From assembly GCA_016182845.1 (NCBI GenBank), contig JACPFT010000005.1, forward strand, positions 248,001 through 312,000: a DNA stretch of 64,000 nt, in the 5' to 3' direction. The notes below the pieces were generated by a model, which was given only the letters and a program-made list of their open reading frames with translations, was not told where the DNA came from and searched no databases. Positions 49,126 to 58,968 of the stretch are shown piece after piece (the first letter of the stretch is position 1; each line of letters begins with the position of its first letter). Source of the stretch: Gammaproteobacteria bacterium (GTDB lineage Bacteria > Pseudomonadota > Gammaproteobacteria > Enterobacterales > Permianibacteraceae). The position numbers and the translations under genes are program-made.

Positions 49126-49701
49126 TCAGTCGGCGTGGACGTACCAGTGCTTCTGCCAGGCGCCGAGCACGCGGGTCGGATACCAGCTTTGGCCTAGCGT
49201 GCCGTTGTAGCGGGCCAGGGCGTTTTGCAGATTGCCGCGCTCGATCTGCAGATAGAGGGAGAGGATGGCGCAGCCGTAGCGCAGATTGGTCTCGGCATCC
49301 AACAAGTTGTCGTCCGGATGGCCGATGTCCTCGACCCAGAAGGGCATGACCTGCATCAGCCCCAGGGCGCCGGCATTGGAAATCGCGTACTTGTCGAAAT
49401 TGCTTTCGGTCTCGATGAGACCCAGCACCAGTTCGGGGTTGAGGCCCACGCGCCGCGCCTCCCGGTGCACGGTCTTCAAAACGCGCAGGCGCTCCTCCAG
49501 GTCCGGCAGGCGCTTGGCCAGGCGTCCCGACATGTCCACCAGCCAGACCTCGGCATCGAAGCGGTCGGCGAAGCCCAGGCTCTCCTTCAGCGAGTCACGC
49601 AAGAGCCCGCGCTGGGCCTCGTCGGGCCGCGCCTGGTTGCCGGCCAGCACGGGGCTGACCAGCAACAGGGCGAGTAGGGGCAGGATGCGCCGGAAGAGCA
49701 C
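49126..49701 (-). CDS. Lytic transglycosylase, SLT domain
   Basis: Periplasmic peptidoglycan lytic transglycosylase of 191 residues with a Sec signal (LLALLLVSPVLAGN). The SLT fold has the catalytic Glu in LIETESNFDKYAIS, followed by AGALGLMQVMPFW and ARYNGTLGQSWYP. It is a small MltE/Slt-type enzyme lacking extra domains. The start appears to be GTG at 49701, seven bases after the proS stop, so it is likely cotranscribed with proS on the minus strand. Confidence 0.9.
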   Translation of the reverse strand: MLFRRILPLLALLLVSPVLAGNQARPDEAQRGLLRDSLKESLGFADRFDAEVWLVDMSGRLAKRLPDLEERLRVLKTVHREARRVGLNPELVLGLIETESNFDKYAISNAGALGLMQVMPFWVEDIGHPDDNLLDAETNLRYGCAILSLYLQIERGNLQNALARYNGTLGQSWYPTRVLGAWQKHWYVHAD

Positions 49702-49707
49702 GACGTT

Positions 49708-51438
49708 TCAGCGGCCGAAGGCGCTCTTGAGCAGGGGCAGGACCTCGCCCAGCGGCACCTGACGCGCCTCCGCATCGCGGCGACCTTTGTATTCCACCAG
49801 ACCCTCGGCCAGACCGCGCTCGCCCACCACCAGGCGGTGGGGGATGCCGATCAGCTCGGCGTCGGCGAACATCACGCCGGCACGCTCGTTGCGGTCGTCG
49901 AACAGGACGTCGAAGCCGGCGGCCTTCAGGTCCGCATAGAGCTGGTCGGCGGCGGCCTTCACCGTCTCGCTGCGGTGGTAGTTCATGGGCACGACCACCA
50001 CCTCGAAGGGCGCGATGGCCGCCGGCCAGAGGATACCCTTGTCGTCGAAGTTCTGCTCGATGGCGGCGGCGACGATGCGCGACACGCCGATTCCATAGCA
50101 GCCCATGGCCATGATCTGGGCCTTGCCATGCTCGTCCAGGACCGTGGCCTTCATGGCCTCGGAGTACTTCTTGCCGAGCTGGAAGATATGGCCCACTTCG
50201 ATGCCGCGCTTGATGACCAGCTGGCCCTTGCCGTCGGGGCTGGGATCGCCTTCCACGACGGTGCGCAGATCGACGACTTCGGTCCACAGGGCATCGCGCT
50301 GCCAGTTGACGCCGGCCAGGTGCTTGTCGTCCTGGTTGGCGCCGCAGACGAAGTCGGCGAGATGGGCGGCACTGCGATCGACGATGACCGGGATGCTGAG
50401 GCCCACCGGGCCGATGGAGCCGGCCGAGGCGCCGGTGGCGGTGCGGATCTGGGCATCCGTGGCCATGACCAGGGGCGAGCCGACCAGGGGGTGTTTGGCG
50501 GCCTTGATCTCGTTCAGCTCGTGATCGCCGCGAATCACCAGGGCGACGATCTTGCTCTCGTCATGCTCGCCGTCCGCGCCGCGGCCCAGGACTAGCAGGG
50601 TCTTGACGGTCTGGGTGGGCTGGACTTTCAGGAAGGCGCAGACCTCCTCGATGGTCTTGACCTTGGGCGTGTCCACGACGCTCAGGCTCAGGGACGGAGA
50701 GGGGCGCTCGCCGGCCGGGGCCAGAGCTTCGGCCATCTCGGTGTTGGCGGCGTAGTCGGACGTGTCGGAGAAGGCGATGGCATCCTCGCCGGATTCGGCC
50801 AGGACGTGGAATTCGTGGGAGCCGCTGCCGCCGATGGAGCCGGTGTCGGCGATCACGGCGCGGAAACCCAGGCCCAGACGGCGGAAAATCGCCGAATAGG
50901 CCTCGTACATAACCTGGTAGGTCTGTTCCAGAGAAGCTTGGTCGATATGGAAGGAATAGGCATCCTTCATCAGGAACTCGCGGGCGCGCATGACGCCGAA
51001 GCGCGGGCGGCGCTCGTCGCGGAACTTGGTCTGGATCTGGTAGAAGTTGGCAGGCAACTGCTTGTAAGAGCGCAGTTCGTTGCGGATCAGGTCGGTGATG
51101 ACTTCTTCGTGGGTCGGGCCGATGCAGAACTCGCGGCCATGGCGATCCTTGACGCGCATCAGCTCGTCGCCGAACTGGAACCAGCGGCCGGTCTCCTCCC
51201 AGAGCTCGGCGGGCTGGACCGCCGGCATCAGGACTTCGATGGCGCCGGCCTTGTTCATCTCCTCGCGCACGATGGCCTCCACCTTGCGCAGGACGCGCAG
51301 GCCGGTGGGCAGCCAGGTGTACAGGCCGGCGGCAAGACGGCGGATCATGCCGGCGCGCAGCATCAACTGGTGGCTGATGATCTCGGCATCGCCGGGCACT
51401 TCGCGCAGGGTGGAGAGCAGGTACTGGCTGGCTTTCAT
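49708..51438 (-). CDS. proS: Prolyl-tRNA synthetase, bacterial type with editing domain
   Basis: Charges tRNA-Pro. The 576 residues (E. coli 572) hold the class II motifs: motif 1 region [13 protein letters not shown], motif 2 [23 protein letters not shown]-type segment, and motif 3 [13 protein letters not shown]. An INS editing domain is inserted at about 225-400 ([10 protein letters not shown] and the [10 protein letters not shown] region), and the anticodon domain is C-terminal. ATG 51438 begins the standard [15 protein letters not shown]; a longer frame is unsupported. It is divergent from aspS. Confidence 0.97.
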   Translation of the reverse strand: MKASQYLLSTLREVPGDAEIISHQLMLRAGMIRRLAAGLYTWLPTGLRVLRKVEAIVREEMNKAGAIEVLMPAVQPAELWEETGRWFQFGDELMRVKDRHGREFCIGPTHEEVITDLIRNELRSYKQLPANFYQIQTKFRDERRPRFGVMRAREFLMKDAYSFHIDQASLEQTYQVMYEAYSAIFRRLGLGFRAVIADTGSIGGSGSHEFHVLAESGEDAIAFSDTSDYAANTEMAEALAPAGERPSPSLSLSVVDTPKVKTIEEVCAFLKVQPTQTVKTLLVLGRGADGEHDESKIVALVIRGDHELNEIKAAKHPLVGSPLVMATDAQIRTATGASAGSIGPVGLSIPVIVDRSAAHLADFVCGANQDDKHLAGVNWQRDALWTEVVDLRTVVEGDPSPDGKGQLVIKRGIEVGHIFQLGKKYSEAMKATVLDEHGKAQIMAMGCYGIGVSRIVAAAIEQNFDDKGILWPAAIAPFEVVVVPMNYHRSETVKAAADQLYADLKAAGFDVLFDDRNERAGVMFADAELIGIPHRLVVGERGLAEGLVEYKGRRDAEARQVPLGEVLPLLKSAFGR

Positions 51439-51634
51439 CGGGGGGATCTCTGTCTTTTTGTCATGAGTCGTGGGGATGGGCGCAAGGCCGCGAAAACTGC
51501 TTGGCATTCTAGCAGCCGAGAGCCGCTTGCGGTACGGCGCGAGCCGCGAAGCGCGGGTGCTCCGGCGTTTAGCGCCCAGTATATATTGCTAAGCACAAAA
51601 TCGCTCTTGTCCCACCTAACGGCTGTCAGTAGTA

Positions 51635-51664
51635 TTGAGCGTTTTCGCCTTCTCTTTATCTATA
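51635..51664 (+). promoter_or_regulatory. Candidate sigma-70 promoter for aspS
   Basis: TTGAGC (51635-51640) and TCTATA (51659-51664) are separated by 18 bases, ending 16 bases before the aspS ATG. This would give a very short leader. A further AT-rich stretch, CAGTATATATTGC at about 51577-51589, may be part of the divergent proS promoter. Confidence 0.4.
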
Positions 51665-51680
51665 GCTACACAGGTCCATC

Positions 51681-53459
51681 ATGCGCAGCATTTATGCAGG
51701 TGAGCTCCGCGAAGCTCACATCGGTCAAGAAGTCCAGCTGGCCGGCTGGGTGCATCGTCGCCGCGACCACGGCGGCGTCGTGTTCATCGAAGTCCGCGAC
51801 CGCGAGGGTTTCGTGCAGGTCGTCTTCGAGCCGGATAATCAGAATGTCTTCTCCGTCGCCGAACACCTGCGCAACGAGTTCGTGGTGAGCCTGAAAGGCG
51901 TGGTCCGCGCCCGTCCGGCCGGCCAGGCCAATACCAATCTCAAGACCGGCGCCGTGGAAGTCGTCGGCACCGAGCTCACCATCCTGGCCCGTTCCGAGCC
52001 GCTGCCCTTCCAGTTGGACGAGCATCAGCACGTCTCCGAGGAAGTGCGTCTCAAGTACCGCTACCTGGACCTGCGCCGTCCCGAGATGAACGAGAAGATG
52101 CGCTTCCGCACTCGCGTCGCCCAGTCCATCCGCCGCTACCTGGACGACCAGGGCTTCCTGGACATCGAGACGCCCATGCTGACCCGCGCCACTCCCGAGG
52201 GCGCCCGCGACTACCTGGTGCCCTCGCGCACCCACAAGGGCCATTTCTTCGCGCTGCCCCAGTCGCCCCAGCTGTTCAAGCAGCTCCTGATGATGTCCGG
52301 CTTCGACCGCTACTACCAGATCGTGCGCTGCTTCCGCGACGAGGATCTACGCGCCGACCGTCAGCCGGAATTCACCCAGATCGATATCGAGACCTCGTTC
52401 CTGAACGAGGAGCAGATTATGAGCATCATGGAAGGCATGGTGCACACGCTGTGGAAGGACCTGCTGGGCATCGATCTCGGCGCCATGCCGCGCATGACCT
52501 ATGCCGAGGCCATGCGCCGCTTCGGTTCGGACAAGCCGGATCTGCGCATCCCCCTGGAATTCGTCGACATCAAGGATCTGGTGGCGAGCGTGGACTTCAA
52601 GGTCTTCGCCGAACACGCCAATAATCCCAAGAGCCGCGTCACTGTGCTGCGCCTACCCAAGGGCGGCGAACTCCTGTCGCGCAAGCAGATCGACGACTAT
52701 GCCGAGTTCGTGAAGATCTATGGCGCCAAGGGTCTGGCCTATGTCAAGGTCAACGACCGCGCCGCCGGCATGGACGGCCTGCAGTCGCCCATCCTCAAGT
52801 TCCTGCCGGCCGAGGTGGTGGAGTCCATCCTGGTCCGCGTCGGCGCCGAGACCGGCGACATCCTGTTCTTCGGCGCCGACAAGGCCAAGATCGTCTCCGA
52901 CGCCCTGGGCGCCCTGCGCCTGAAGATCGGCCATGACCTCAACCTCTACACCGGTGCCTGGGCGCCCCTGTGGGTCGTGGACTTCCCCATGTTCGAGGAA
53001 GACGACGACCGCCTGTACGCCATGCACCACCCCTTCACCGCGCCCAAGGTCGATTCCATCGACCAGCTCAAGGCCGACATGGGCGGCGCCGTGGCCCGCG
53101 CCTACGACATGGTCTTGAACGGCTGCGAGATCGGCGGCGGTTCCGTGCGTATTCACCGCACCGACATGCAGAGCCAGGTCTTCGAGATCCTGGGCATCGG
53201 CGAGGAAGAAGCCCGCGAGAAGTTCGGCTTCCTATTGGACGCCCTCAAGCTGGGCTGTCCGCCCCATGGCGGCCTGGCCTTCGGCCTGGATCGCCTGGTC
53301 ATGCTCATGACCGGCTCCCACTCCATCCGCGACGTGATCGCCTTCCCCAAGACCCAGACCGCGGCCTGCCCGCTGACCAATGCTCCGGGCGAGGCCAGCG
53401 CCGACGCGCTCAAGGAACTGGGCATCATCTCGGTGAAGCCCCTGGGCGAGAAGCACTAA
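51681..53459 (+). CDS. aspS: Aspartyl-tRNA synthetase, probably non-discriminating
   Basis: Class II synthetase of 592 residues (E. coli 590). Domains: N-terminal OB anticodon domain (about 1-110), catalytic core with motif 2 [20 protein letters not shown] and motif 3 [13 protein letters not shown], and the bacterial GAD insertion (about 285-420). The anticodon domain has His30 (RRRDHGG) and Gly81 (RPAGQ). These match the His/Gly pair reported for the non-discriminating AspRS of Pseudomonas aeruginosa rather than the E. coli residues, suggesting it also makes Asp-tRNA-Asn. A strong terminator follows. Confidence 0.97.
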   Translation: MRSIYAGELREAHIGQEVQLAGWVHRRRDHGGVVFIEVRDREGFVQVVFEPDNQNVFSVAEHLRNEFVVSLKGVVRARPAGQANTNLKTGAVEVVGTELTILARSEPLPFQLDEHQHVSEEVRLKYRYLDLRRPEMNEKMRFRTRVAQSIRRYLDDQGFLDIETPMLTRATPEGARDYLVPSRTHKGHFFALPQSPQLFKQLLMMSGFDRYYQIVRCFRDEDLRADRQPEFTQIDIETSFLNEEQIMSIMEGMVHTLWKDLLGIDLGAMPRMTYAEAMRRFGSDKPDLRIPLEFVDIKDLVASVDFKVFAEHANNPKSRVTVLRLPKGGELLSRKQIDDYAEFVKIYGAKGLAYVKVNDRAAGMDGLQSPILKFLPAEVVESILVRVGAETGDILFFGADKAKIVSDALGALRLKIGHDLNLYTGAWAPLWVVDFPMFEEDDDRLYAMHHPFTAPKVDSIDQLKADMGGAVARAYDMVLNGCEIGGGSVRIHRTDMQSQVFEILGIGEEEAREKFGFLLDALKLGCPPHGGLAFGLDRLVMLMTGSHSIRDVIAFPKTQTAACPLTNAPGEASADALKELGIISVKPLGEKH

Positions 53460-53468
53460 GCTTTCCGC

Positions 53469-53508
53469 CCCACAAAAAAGCCGCAGGAGACTGCGGCTTT
53501 TTTGTGGG
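53469..53508. terminator. Strong bidirectional terminator after aspS
   Basis: A perfect 18-bp stem, CCCACAAAAAAGCCGCAG and its complement, encloses a GAGA loop; the T- and A-runs lie within the stem. It separates convergent aspS and the ABC permease gene. Confidence 0.92.
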
Positions 53509-53517
53509 TTCACGAAC

Positions 53518-54525
53518 TCAACTCGCCTCCCAGCGGAACAGCTTGGCCGAGATGGCCATCAACACGGCGGTCATGCCCGCCAGCACCGCCAGGTGCGGCG
53601 CGATCTCGATGAGTCCCGCGCCGTCGTTCATGACGGCCCGCGCGCCATCCACCAGATGGGTCAGGGGCAGGAATTGGGCGGCCTGCTGCAGCAGCGGCGG
53701 CGTGCCCTCCAGGGAGAACCAGACGCCGGACAGGAACATCATGGGCCAGGACAAGACGTTCAATAGCCCACCGGCGAACTCCTCGCTGCCGGTGCTGCTG
53801 GCGGTCAACAACCCCAGGGCGATCATGGCGAGGGCGCCGAGGGCAGCCAGGACCAGGAGGGCGAGGTAGGAGCCCTTCATCTCGAAGCCGATGAGCAGCT
53901 TGCTGCCGAAGAACACGATGGCGCTGACCACCAGTATCAGGAGTAGGCGCGACACGACCTGCGCGCTGAGGAACTCCAGGGCGGTCAGCGGCGTGGCCTT
54001 GAAGCGCTTGAGCATGCCGTTCTTGCGGTAGCGCACCAGGACATAGCCGACGCCGAACAGGCAGGAGAACATCATGTTCATGCTTAAGATCCCCGGCAGG
54101 ACCCAGTCCACGTAGCGCAGGGCCTTGCCCGTGACCGCCGCCTTTTGGAAAACCCCCGGCTCGCTGCCCAGCAGCAGTTGCTCGGCGATATAGCCCTGGG
54201 CATTGTCCTCGTTGAGGAAATAGCGGTTTTGCTTCAGATCCAGCAGCAGCTGGATGCGGTGGGTTCGTACCCGCTCGACCGCCTGGGCTTCCTGCTCATA
54301 GGCCACGAACTCGATATGGCGCAGCCGCAGAAAAGCATGCTCGGCCCGCGCCGCCGGGCTGTCGCCCAGGAGCCCGATCTTGTACAAGGGCTTGCCCTCG
54401 CCCGAGAAGGCGAAGGCGAAACCGATGATCAGGAAAAAGGGGAAGGCGAAATTCCAGCCCAGGGCCGCGCGGTCGCGGATGAATTCCAGGCTGCGGGTGT
54501 GCAGGACGGCGAGAAATCGGCGCAT
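53518..54525 (-). CDS. ABC-2 type transporter permease
   Basis: An inner-membrane protein of 335 residues: one N-terminal helix (about 25-45), a large periplasmic region (about 50-140) and five C-terminal helices (about 145-335). It is the ABC2_membrane layout of multidrug/exporter permeases, with the signature region SWPMMFLSGVWFSLEGTP near residue 260. The ATG at 54525 has GAGGAGG just upstream. It follows its ATPase gene by 21 bases on the same strand. Substrate unknown; the family includes drug, lipid and polysaccharide exporters. Confidence 0.88.
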   Translation of the reverse strand: MRRFLAVLHTRSLEFIRDRAALGWNFAFPFFLIIGFAFAFSGEGKPLYKIGLLGDSPAARAEHAFLRLRHIEFVAYEQEAQAVERVRTHRIQLLLDLKQNRYFLNEDNAQGYIAEQLLLGSEPGVFQKAAVTGKALRYVDWVLPGILSMNMMFSCLFGVGYVLVRYRKNGMLKRFKATPLTALEFLSAQVVSRLLLILVVSAIVFFGSKLLIGFEMKGSYLALLVLAALGALAMIALGLLTASSTGSEEFAGGLLNVLSWPMMFLSGVWFSLEGTPPLLQQAAQFLPLTHLVDGARAVMNDGAGLIEIAPHLAVLAGMTAVLMAISAKLFRWEAS

Positions 54526-54546
54526 ACGCCTCCTCAAGGTGGAGCC

Positions 54547-55422
54547 TCAGCCCCGTAACTGATGCCCGGTCAGCTTGATGAACAAGTCTTCCAGATTGGG
54601 CTTCTGGATCTGCATCCCGGTCAGGCTCAGATCGGCGTCCAGGAGGGCGCGCAGGCTGGCGTCCAGATCGCGGCTGGTGAACTCGTAGTAATCGCCGCGT
54701 TTTTCGATGGGGAAGGGCAGATCCGGCGCCTGGCCATTGGCCGGCAGGCGCACCAGAACGCCGTCGAAATGCTCGGCCAGGAGCTTGTGCGGCGCGTCCT
54801 GGGCGATGATGCGGCCATGATCCATGACCGCGATTTCGTCGCAGAGCATTTCCGCCTCGTCCATGTAATGCGTGGTCAGGATCACGGTCTTGCCGCGCGC
54901 CTTGATGCCGCGCACCAGCTGCCAGAAATTGCGCCGGGCTTGCGGGTCCAGGCCGGTAGTGGGCTCGTCCAGGAACAGCAGTTCCGGATCGTTGACCAAG
55001 GCCATGGCTAGTAATAGACGCTGACGCTGGCCGCCGGACAGCTTGCGGGCATCGCGGTCCAGGAATTCCCCCAGGGCGCAGAGTCCCACTAGCTGGTCGA
55101 TCGGCAGAGTCTGCTCGTAGAAGGCCGAGAACAGCTTGAGGTTTTCCCGCACGGTGAGGAAATCCTGCATGGCCGTGTTCTGGAACTGGATGCCGATGCG
55201 CTTCAGGAAATCCCGGCCTCGCTCCTCGCCGCGATAGAGGATGCGCCCGCTGTCGGCCTTGGTCAGGCCCTCGAGGATTTCCAGGGTCGTGGTCTTGCCG
55301 GCGCCGTTGGGGCCCAGGAGGCCGAAGCAGATGCCCTCGCGCACGGCGAAGCCGATGCCGCGCACGGCCTCCACGTCGCCGAAGCGCTTGCTCAATCCCT
55401 CGACGCGCAGCAGTTCCGCCAT
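54547..55422 (-). CDS. ABC transporter ATP-binding protein (drug/antibiotic exporter type)
   Basis: A 291-residue ATPase partner of the adjacent ABC-2 permease. It shows Walker A GPNGAGKTTT, the signature LSGGQRQRL, Walker B LLFLDEPTTGLDP, and the H-loop TTHYMDEAEM. A C-terminal extension (about 215-291, ending NLEDLFIKLTGHQLRG) is typical of the CcmA/NodI/DRA-type exporters. It lies five bases after the Prx5-type peroxiredoxin gene on the same strand, so the three may be one transcript. Confidence 0.92.
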   Translation of the reverse strand: MAELLRVEGLSKRFGDVEAVRGIGFAVREGICFGLLGPNGAGKTTTLEILEGLTKADSGRILYRGEERGRDFLKRIGIQFQNTAMQDFLTVRENLKLFSAFYEQTLPIDQLVGLCALGEFLDRDARKLSGGQRQRLLLAMALVNDPELLFLDEPTTGLDPQARRNFWQLVRGIKARGKTVILTTHYMDEAEMLCDEIAVMDHGRIIAQDAPHKLLAEHFDGVLVRLPANGQAPDLPFPIEKRGDYYEFTSRDLDASLRALLDADLSLTGMQIQKPNLEDLFIKLTGHQLRG

Positions 55423-55427
55423 GGCCT

Positions 55428-55910
55428 TCAGTTCACCAGGGCCAGCATGGCCTCGGCGCCGGACACCGCGAATTGCTTGGGTTCCTCGATCTGGAGGGCA
55501 GTGACCACGCCGTCCTCGGCGATCAGGGCAAAGCGCCGGCAGCGCAGGCCCATGCCGGCGCCGCTGGCGTCCAGCTCCAGTCCCAGGGCCTTGGTGAGGG
55601 CGGCATTTCCGTCGGCCACCATGACCAGGTTCTCGGCATTCTGGGCCTTGCCCCAGGCGCTCATGACGAAGGCGTCATTGACCGAGAGGCAGAGGATCGT
55701 GTCCACGCCCTTGGCCTTGAAGGCGTCGGCATGCACCACGTAGCCCGGAAGATGCGCCGCCGAGCAGGTGGGCGTGAAGGCGCCGGGCAGGCCGAACATC
55801 ACGACCTTGCGGCCCGCGAACAGGCTCATGCTGTCCACGGCCTCCGGGCCTTTCTCGCCCATCAGATAGACCGTGGCCGAGGGCAGCTTGTCGCCGATTT
55901 GAATGCTCAT
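55428..55910 (-). CDS. Peroxiredoxin, Prx5/AhpE-like (glutaredoxin-linked type)
   Basis: Thiol peroxidase of 160 residues. It begins MSIQIGDKLPSATVYLM, with the peroxidatic Cys in GLPGAFTPTCSAAHLPGY, the Prx5 family signature, and the later CLSVNDAFVMSAW motif. In bacteria this subfamily is often linked to glutaredoxin and glutathione; no glutaredoxin domain is fused here. It is the second peroxiredoxin in the window besides Bcp. Close spacing to the ABC transporter genes suggests cotranscription without a known functional link. Confidence 0.92.
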   Translation of the reverse strand: MSIQIGDKLPSATVYLMGEKGPEAVDSMSLFAGRKVVMFGLPGAFTPTCSAAHLPGYVVHADAFKAKGVDTILCLSVNDAFVMSAWGKAQNAENLVMVADGNAALTKALGLELDASGAGMGLRCRRFALIAEDGVVTALQIEEPKQFAVSGAEAMLALVN

Positions 55911-56006
55911 GGCGTGTCCTTATTGTGGGGGCAAAGGCTCAATGGAAACCCGTTCGCCCCGGTAAGGCCGAAGGCCTGCATCGAAGGGGAACGGGCCGTG
56001 CGTGTC

Positions 56007-56564
56007 TTAGTACGACACCGGCGAGGCAATGGCCTGCTGCACCTTGTTGTTGTTGATCACGTCGCTGATCACCTGGCCCAGCAGGTCGTTGACCGTCTTG
56101 CTGGCCTCTTCCTCTCCGGCCTTGAGCGGGATGTCGCGCACCATCGTTTTGCTGAAGGTGTAGGTATTGTTGCCGATGGTGAGTTCCCAACGGGTTTGGG
56201 CATGCACTTCGTCGGTGGTCGTGCCCTTGACGATGTCGGTGGTCAGCTGGGTGATATTGATTTGCATCGAGGTGCCGGTGCTATAGCCCTCCGAGGCCGC
56301 ATAGCCCTGCAGCTTGAGACCCTTGACCAGGGCGGACTGGATGGCCTTGGCGTAGTCGTTCTTGGGGGTGAGCGCGAACTTGGGGCTGGCGGCATCGCGC
56401 ACCGTCTGCATGCCCGGCGCGGCCTGGACCGAGACAGTCACCGACTGGCCCTGGCCGGTCTGGCCGCTGGCATAGAAACCGGCCGGGTTGATCATCGTAC
56501 TCTGGGGCGGGGGCAAACAGCCGGCGAGGGCCAGGCTGAGGACGAGGGCAATGCGCAGTTTCAT
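56007..56564 (-). CDS. YajG-family lipoprotein
   Basis: A 185-residue predicted lipoprotein with leader MKLRIALVLSLALAGC, the lipobox being LAGC. The mature part shows NPAGFYASGQTGQGQSVTVS, a C-terminal conserved stretch (MVRDIPLKAGEEEASKTVND), and alternating strand-like segments. It matches the YajG family in length (E. coli 192) and lipobox position. Function is unknown; AmpG-linked in E. coli only by position. AAGGAA precedes the ATG. It is divergent from dapA, with the dapA promoter between them. Confidence 0.8.
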   Translation of the reverse strand: MKLRIALVLSLALAGCLPPPQSTMINPAGFYASGQTGQGQSVTVSVQAAPGMQTVRDAASPKFALTPKNDYAKAIQSALVKGLKLQGYAASEGYSTGTSMQINITQLTTDIVKGTTTDEVHAQTRWELTIGNNTYTFSKTMVRDIPLKAGEEEASKTVNDLLGQVISDVINNNKVQQAIASPVSY

Positions 56565-56702
56565 GGACCGTTCCTTGAGGTTGGTGGCGCTGGTTGGCGC
56601 TATGCTAGCCGATGAACCGGTGGGAAAAAACCGGGAATTCATGACTCTGTGCGCCATGCCGTCCGGAATTTACTCTCATTCCGGCTTGAGGGCGGGTAAT
56701 CC

Positions 56703-56731
56703 TTGTCACTGCCGGGGGGCGGCACTACCAT
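56703..56731 (+). promoter_or_regulatory. Sigma-70 promoter for dapA-bamC
   Basis: TTGTCA at 56703-56708, a 17-base spacer, and TACCAT at 56726-56731 lie about 45 bases before the dapA start. This is the only promoter-like pair seen in the 211-base divergent region. Confidence 0.6.
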
Positions 56732-56775
56732 AGCGGTTTTTCGTCAAGCGGGCCGAAGGCGCCCGGGAGAGCGGT

Positions 56776-57651
56776 ATGTTGTCGGGCAGTATTGTCGCCC
56801 TGGTCACCCCCATGCAGGCCGACGGCAGTGTCGACTTCGCCTGTCTGGCCGAACTGGTCGAGTGGCATATCGCCGAAGGCACGTCCGGCATCGTCGCTGT
56901 GGGCACCACCGGCGAGTCGGCGACCCTGGAATTCGCCGAGCATCTGGCCGTGGTCGAGGCCGTGGTCAAGCAGGCGCGCGGTCGCATCCCGGTCCTCGGT
57001 GGCAATGGTTCAGCTTCGACCGCCCATGCCGTCAAGCTGACCCGCGCCCTGGCTGAGCTCAAGGTCGACGCCTGCCTCTGCGCCACGCCGTATTACAACA
57101 AGCCGACTCAGGAAGGCCTGTTCTTGCATTACTCAGCCGTCGCCGCCGCCAGCGCCGTGCCTCAGCTGCTGTATAACGTACCCGGCCGCACGGCTTGCGA
57201 CATGCTCCCCGACACCGTGGTGCGCCTGTCCCAAGTCCCCGGCATCGTCGGCATCAAGGAAGCGACCGGACTGCTCGCGCGCGGCATCGAGCTGCGCGAA
57301 CATTGCGGCAAGGACTTCCTGCTCTTTTCCGGCGACGATGCGACCGCCATGGAGTTCATGCTCCAGGGCGGCGACGGCGTGATCTCGGTCACCGCCAACG
57401 TCGCGCCCCGGGCCATGGCCCAGATGTGCCAGGCGGCCCTCGCCAAGGATCGAGCCCGTGCCACGGAACTGAATGCCTCTCTCGATGGTCTTCACAGGGA
57501 CTTGTTCATCGAAGCCAACCCGATCCCGGCGAAATGGGCCTTGCAGCGCCTGGGCCGAATCGGCGGCGGCATCCGCCTGCCGCTGACCCCCTTGAGCCCG
57601 GCGGCCCAGCCGCGCGTCGAGGCGGCCATGGTCCAGGCCGGGCTGCTATGA
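56776..57651 (+). CDS. dapA: 4-hydroxy-tetrahydrodipicolinate synthase
   Basis: First committed enzyme of lysine/diaminopimelate synthesis, a 291-residue TIM barrel (E. coli 292). The Schiff-base Lys is in VGIKEATG (about residue 161). Pyruvate-binding TTGES and the catalytic Tyr in YNVPGRTACD (about 133) are present. GGAGAG precedes the ATG. It is the head of dapA-bamC, an order shared with E. coli. dapD and dapE lie about 38 kb away in this window. Confidence 0.97.
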   Translation: MLSGSIVALVTPMQADGSVDFACLAELVEWHIAEGTSGIVAVGTTGESATLEFAEHLAVVEAVVKQARGRIPVLGGNGSASTAHAVKLTRALAELKVDACLCATPYYNKPTQEGLFLHYSAVAAASAVPQLLYNVPGRTACDMLPDTVVRLSQVPGIVGIKEATGLLARGIELREHCGKDFLLFSGDDATAMEFMLQGGDGVISVTANVAPRAMAQMCQAALAKDRARATELNASLDGLHRDLFIEANPIPAKWALQRLGRIGGGIRLPLTPLSPAAQPRVEAAMVQAGLL

Positions 57652-57713
57652 GCTTTCCCATATTACCGATTGTCCGACTAACCGATTGCCAATCCCCAGG
57701 AGTTTTCCTGTTC

Positions 57714-58835
57714 ATGAAGCGTAGCGTTTCTCTGTTGTCCCTGAGCCTGGTCTTGGGACTGAATGGTTGTGCCTCCTGGTTCGGCAAGGACAGCTGGGTC
57801 GGCGAAGAAGACTCCTTCCTGCAAAGCCGCATGGACAAGCCCTTGGCTCTGCCCCAGGGTGTGAGCCGAGCCGTTCAGGAAGATGAATACGTCGTTCCCG
57901 GCCTGGGCGCCGGCGCCGCAAAGGGCTTGCGCGGCAGCCAACTCGACAACCATCCGCCGCAGTTGGTGTTTTCCGTCGGCCGCGATGTGCTCCTGGATTC
58001 TTCCGCCTATCTGCCGACGGCGACTTTCAGCATGAGCCCGGTAACCTTGTTCGAACAGGTTAATAAATTCCTGAGCTTCCGGGAAATCCCCGTGGCCAGC
58101 GTCGACGCCCAGGCTGGCATCATCCTCACTGATTGGATCGAGCACGATGACAGCGGATTCTTCTCCGCGTTCCTAATCGGCTCCGATCCCGAGCGTAGCC
58201 GTCAACGCTTCAAGTTCTCGGTCAAGACCGATGGTGAATCGGGCAAGGGCACCCTGGTCGTGGAGCAGATAGCCGCCGAGTCCGATTCCGGCGATGGTTG
58301 GCTGGCCGGAACGCCGGGGCGCGACGCTGGCGTCGAGATGCTCAACCGTTACCTCGCCTGGTATGACGAGGGCGAACAGCGTGCCGCCCGCAGCCGCGTA
58401 TTGGCTGAAAAGGCCGGATTCCCGCTGCGCTTGGCGGTCAATTCCAGCGATGTCCCGGCCTTCGTCGCCGATGCCGGTTTCCAGCGCGTCTGGGAGCGCC
58501 TGCCCGGCGCCCTTGAACCGCTCGGTTTTGTCGTCGACGACAAGGACCAGTCCCTGGGCGCCTACTTCCTTTCCTACGAAGGCGCGCCGGATGGCGGCTT
58601 CCTTGACAGCCTGGCATTCTGGAGCAGTAAGCCGGATGTCGAGCAACTGGACCTGCCCGAGGACGATTACCAGATCAAGCTGGAAGAACTGGGCGAAAGC
58701 ACCGCGCTGACCATGCTTGACGAAGACGGCAAGCCGGTTCCTCAGAAACAGCTGGAGAAGATCCTGCCGGCCTTGTCGGCGGCCTTCGAGACCTCGGCCG
58801 GCGATCTGCCCAAGACTCGCCGCAAGCCGGAATAA
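57714..58835 (+). CDS. bamC: Outer membrane assembly lipoprotein BamC
   Basis: Lipoprotein of the BAM complex, 373 residues. The leader is MKRSVSLLSLSLVLGLNGC with lipobox LNGC. An unstructured N-terminal stretch that in E. coli contacts BamD follows (DSFLQSRMDKPLALPQGV resembles the conserved YRRQ-like zone). Two helix-grip domains come next (about 95-200 and 225-340). CAGGAG lies 11 bases before the chosen ATG, a little far; the frame extends into dapA but without a better start. Position after dapA is diagnostic. Confidence 0.93.
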   Translation: MKRSVSLLSLSLVLGLNGCASWFGKDSWVGEEDSFLQSRMDKPLALPQGVSRAVQEDEYVVPGLGAGAAKGLRGSQLDNHPPQLVFSVGRDVLLDSSAYLPTATFSMSPVTLFEQVNKFLSFREIPVASVDAQAGIILTDWIEHDDSGFFSAFLIGSDPERSRQRFKFSVKTDGESGKGTLVVEQIAAESDSGDGWLAGTPGRDAGVEMLNRYLAWYDEGEQRAARSRVLAEKAGFPLRLAVNSSDVPAFVADAGFQRVWERLPGALEPLGFVVDDKDQSLGAYFLSYEGAPDGGFLDSLAFWSSKPDVEQLDLPEDDYQIKLEELGESTALTMLDEDGKPVPQKQLEKILPALSAAFETSAGDLPKTRRKPE

Positions 58836-58841
58836 GCCTAG

Positions 58842-58876
58842 CGCCGTCGCCTGTTCCCTTGGAACAGGCGACGGCG
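58842..58876. terminator. 16-bp perfect hairpin between bamC and purC
   Basis: CGCCGTCGCCTGTTCC and its exact complement are separated by a 3-base loop, six bases after bamC. No T-run follows (GGCATTTCCC), so it may stabilise the bamC message 3' end or act as a Rho-independent terminator only weakly. Confidence 0.6.
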
Positions 58877-58968
58877 GGCATTTCCCGCGACTTCCTGTAA
58901 AATTGTGCCATGGACCCTGCGCATCGCGCCGCATGGGCCTTTTCCGCTGAATGGCGAAAGGTATGACT

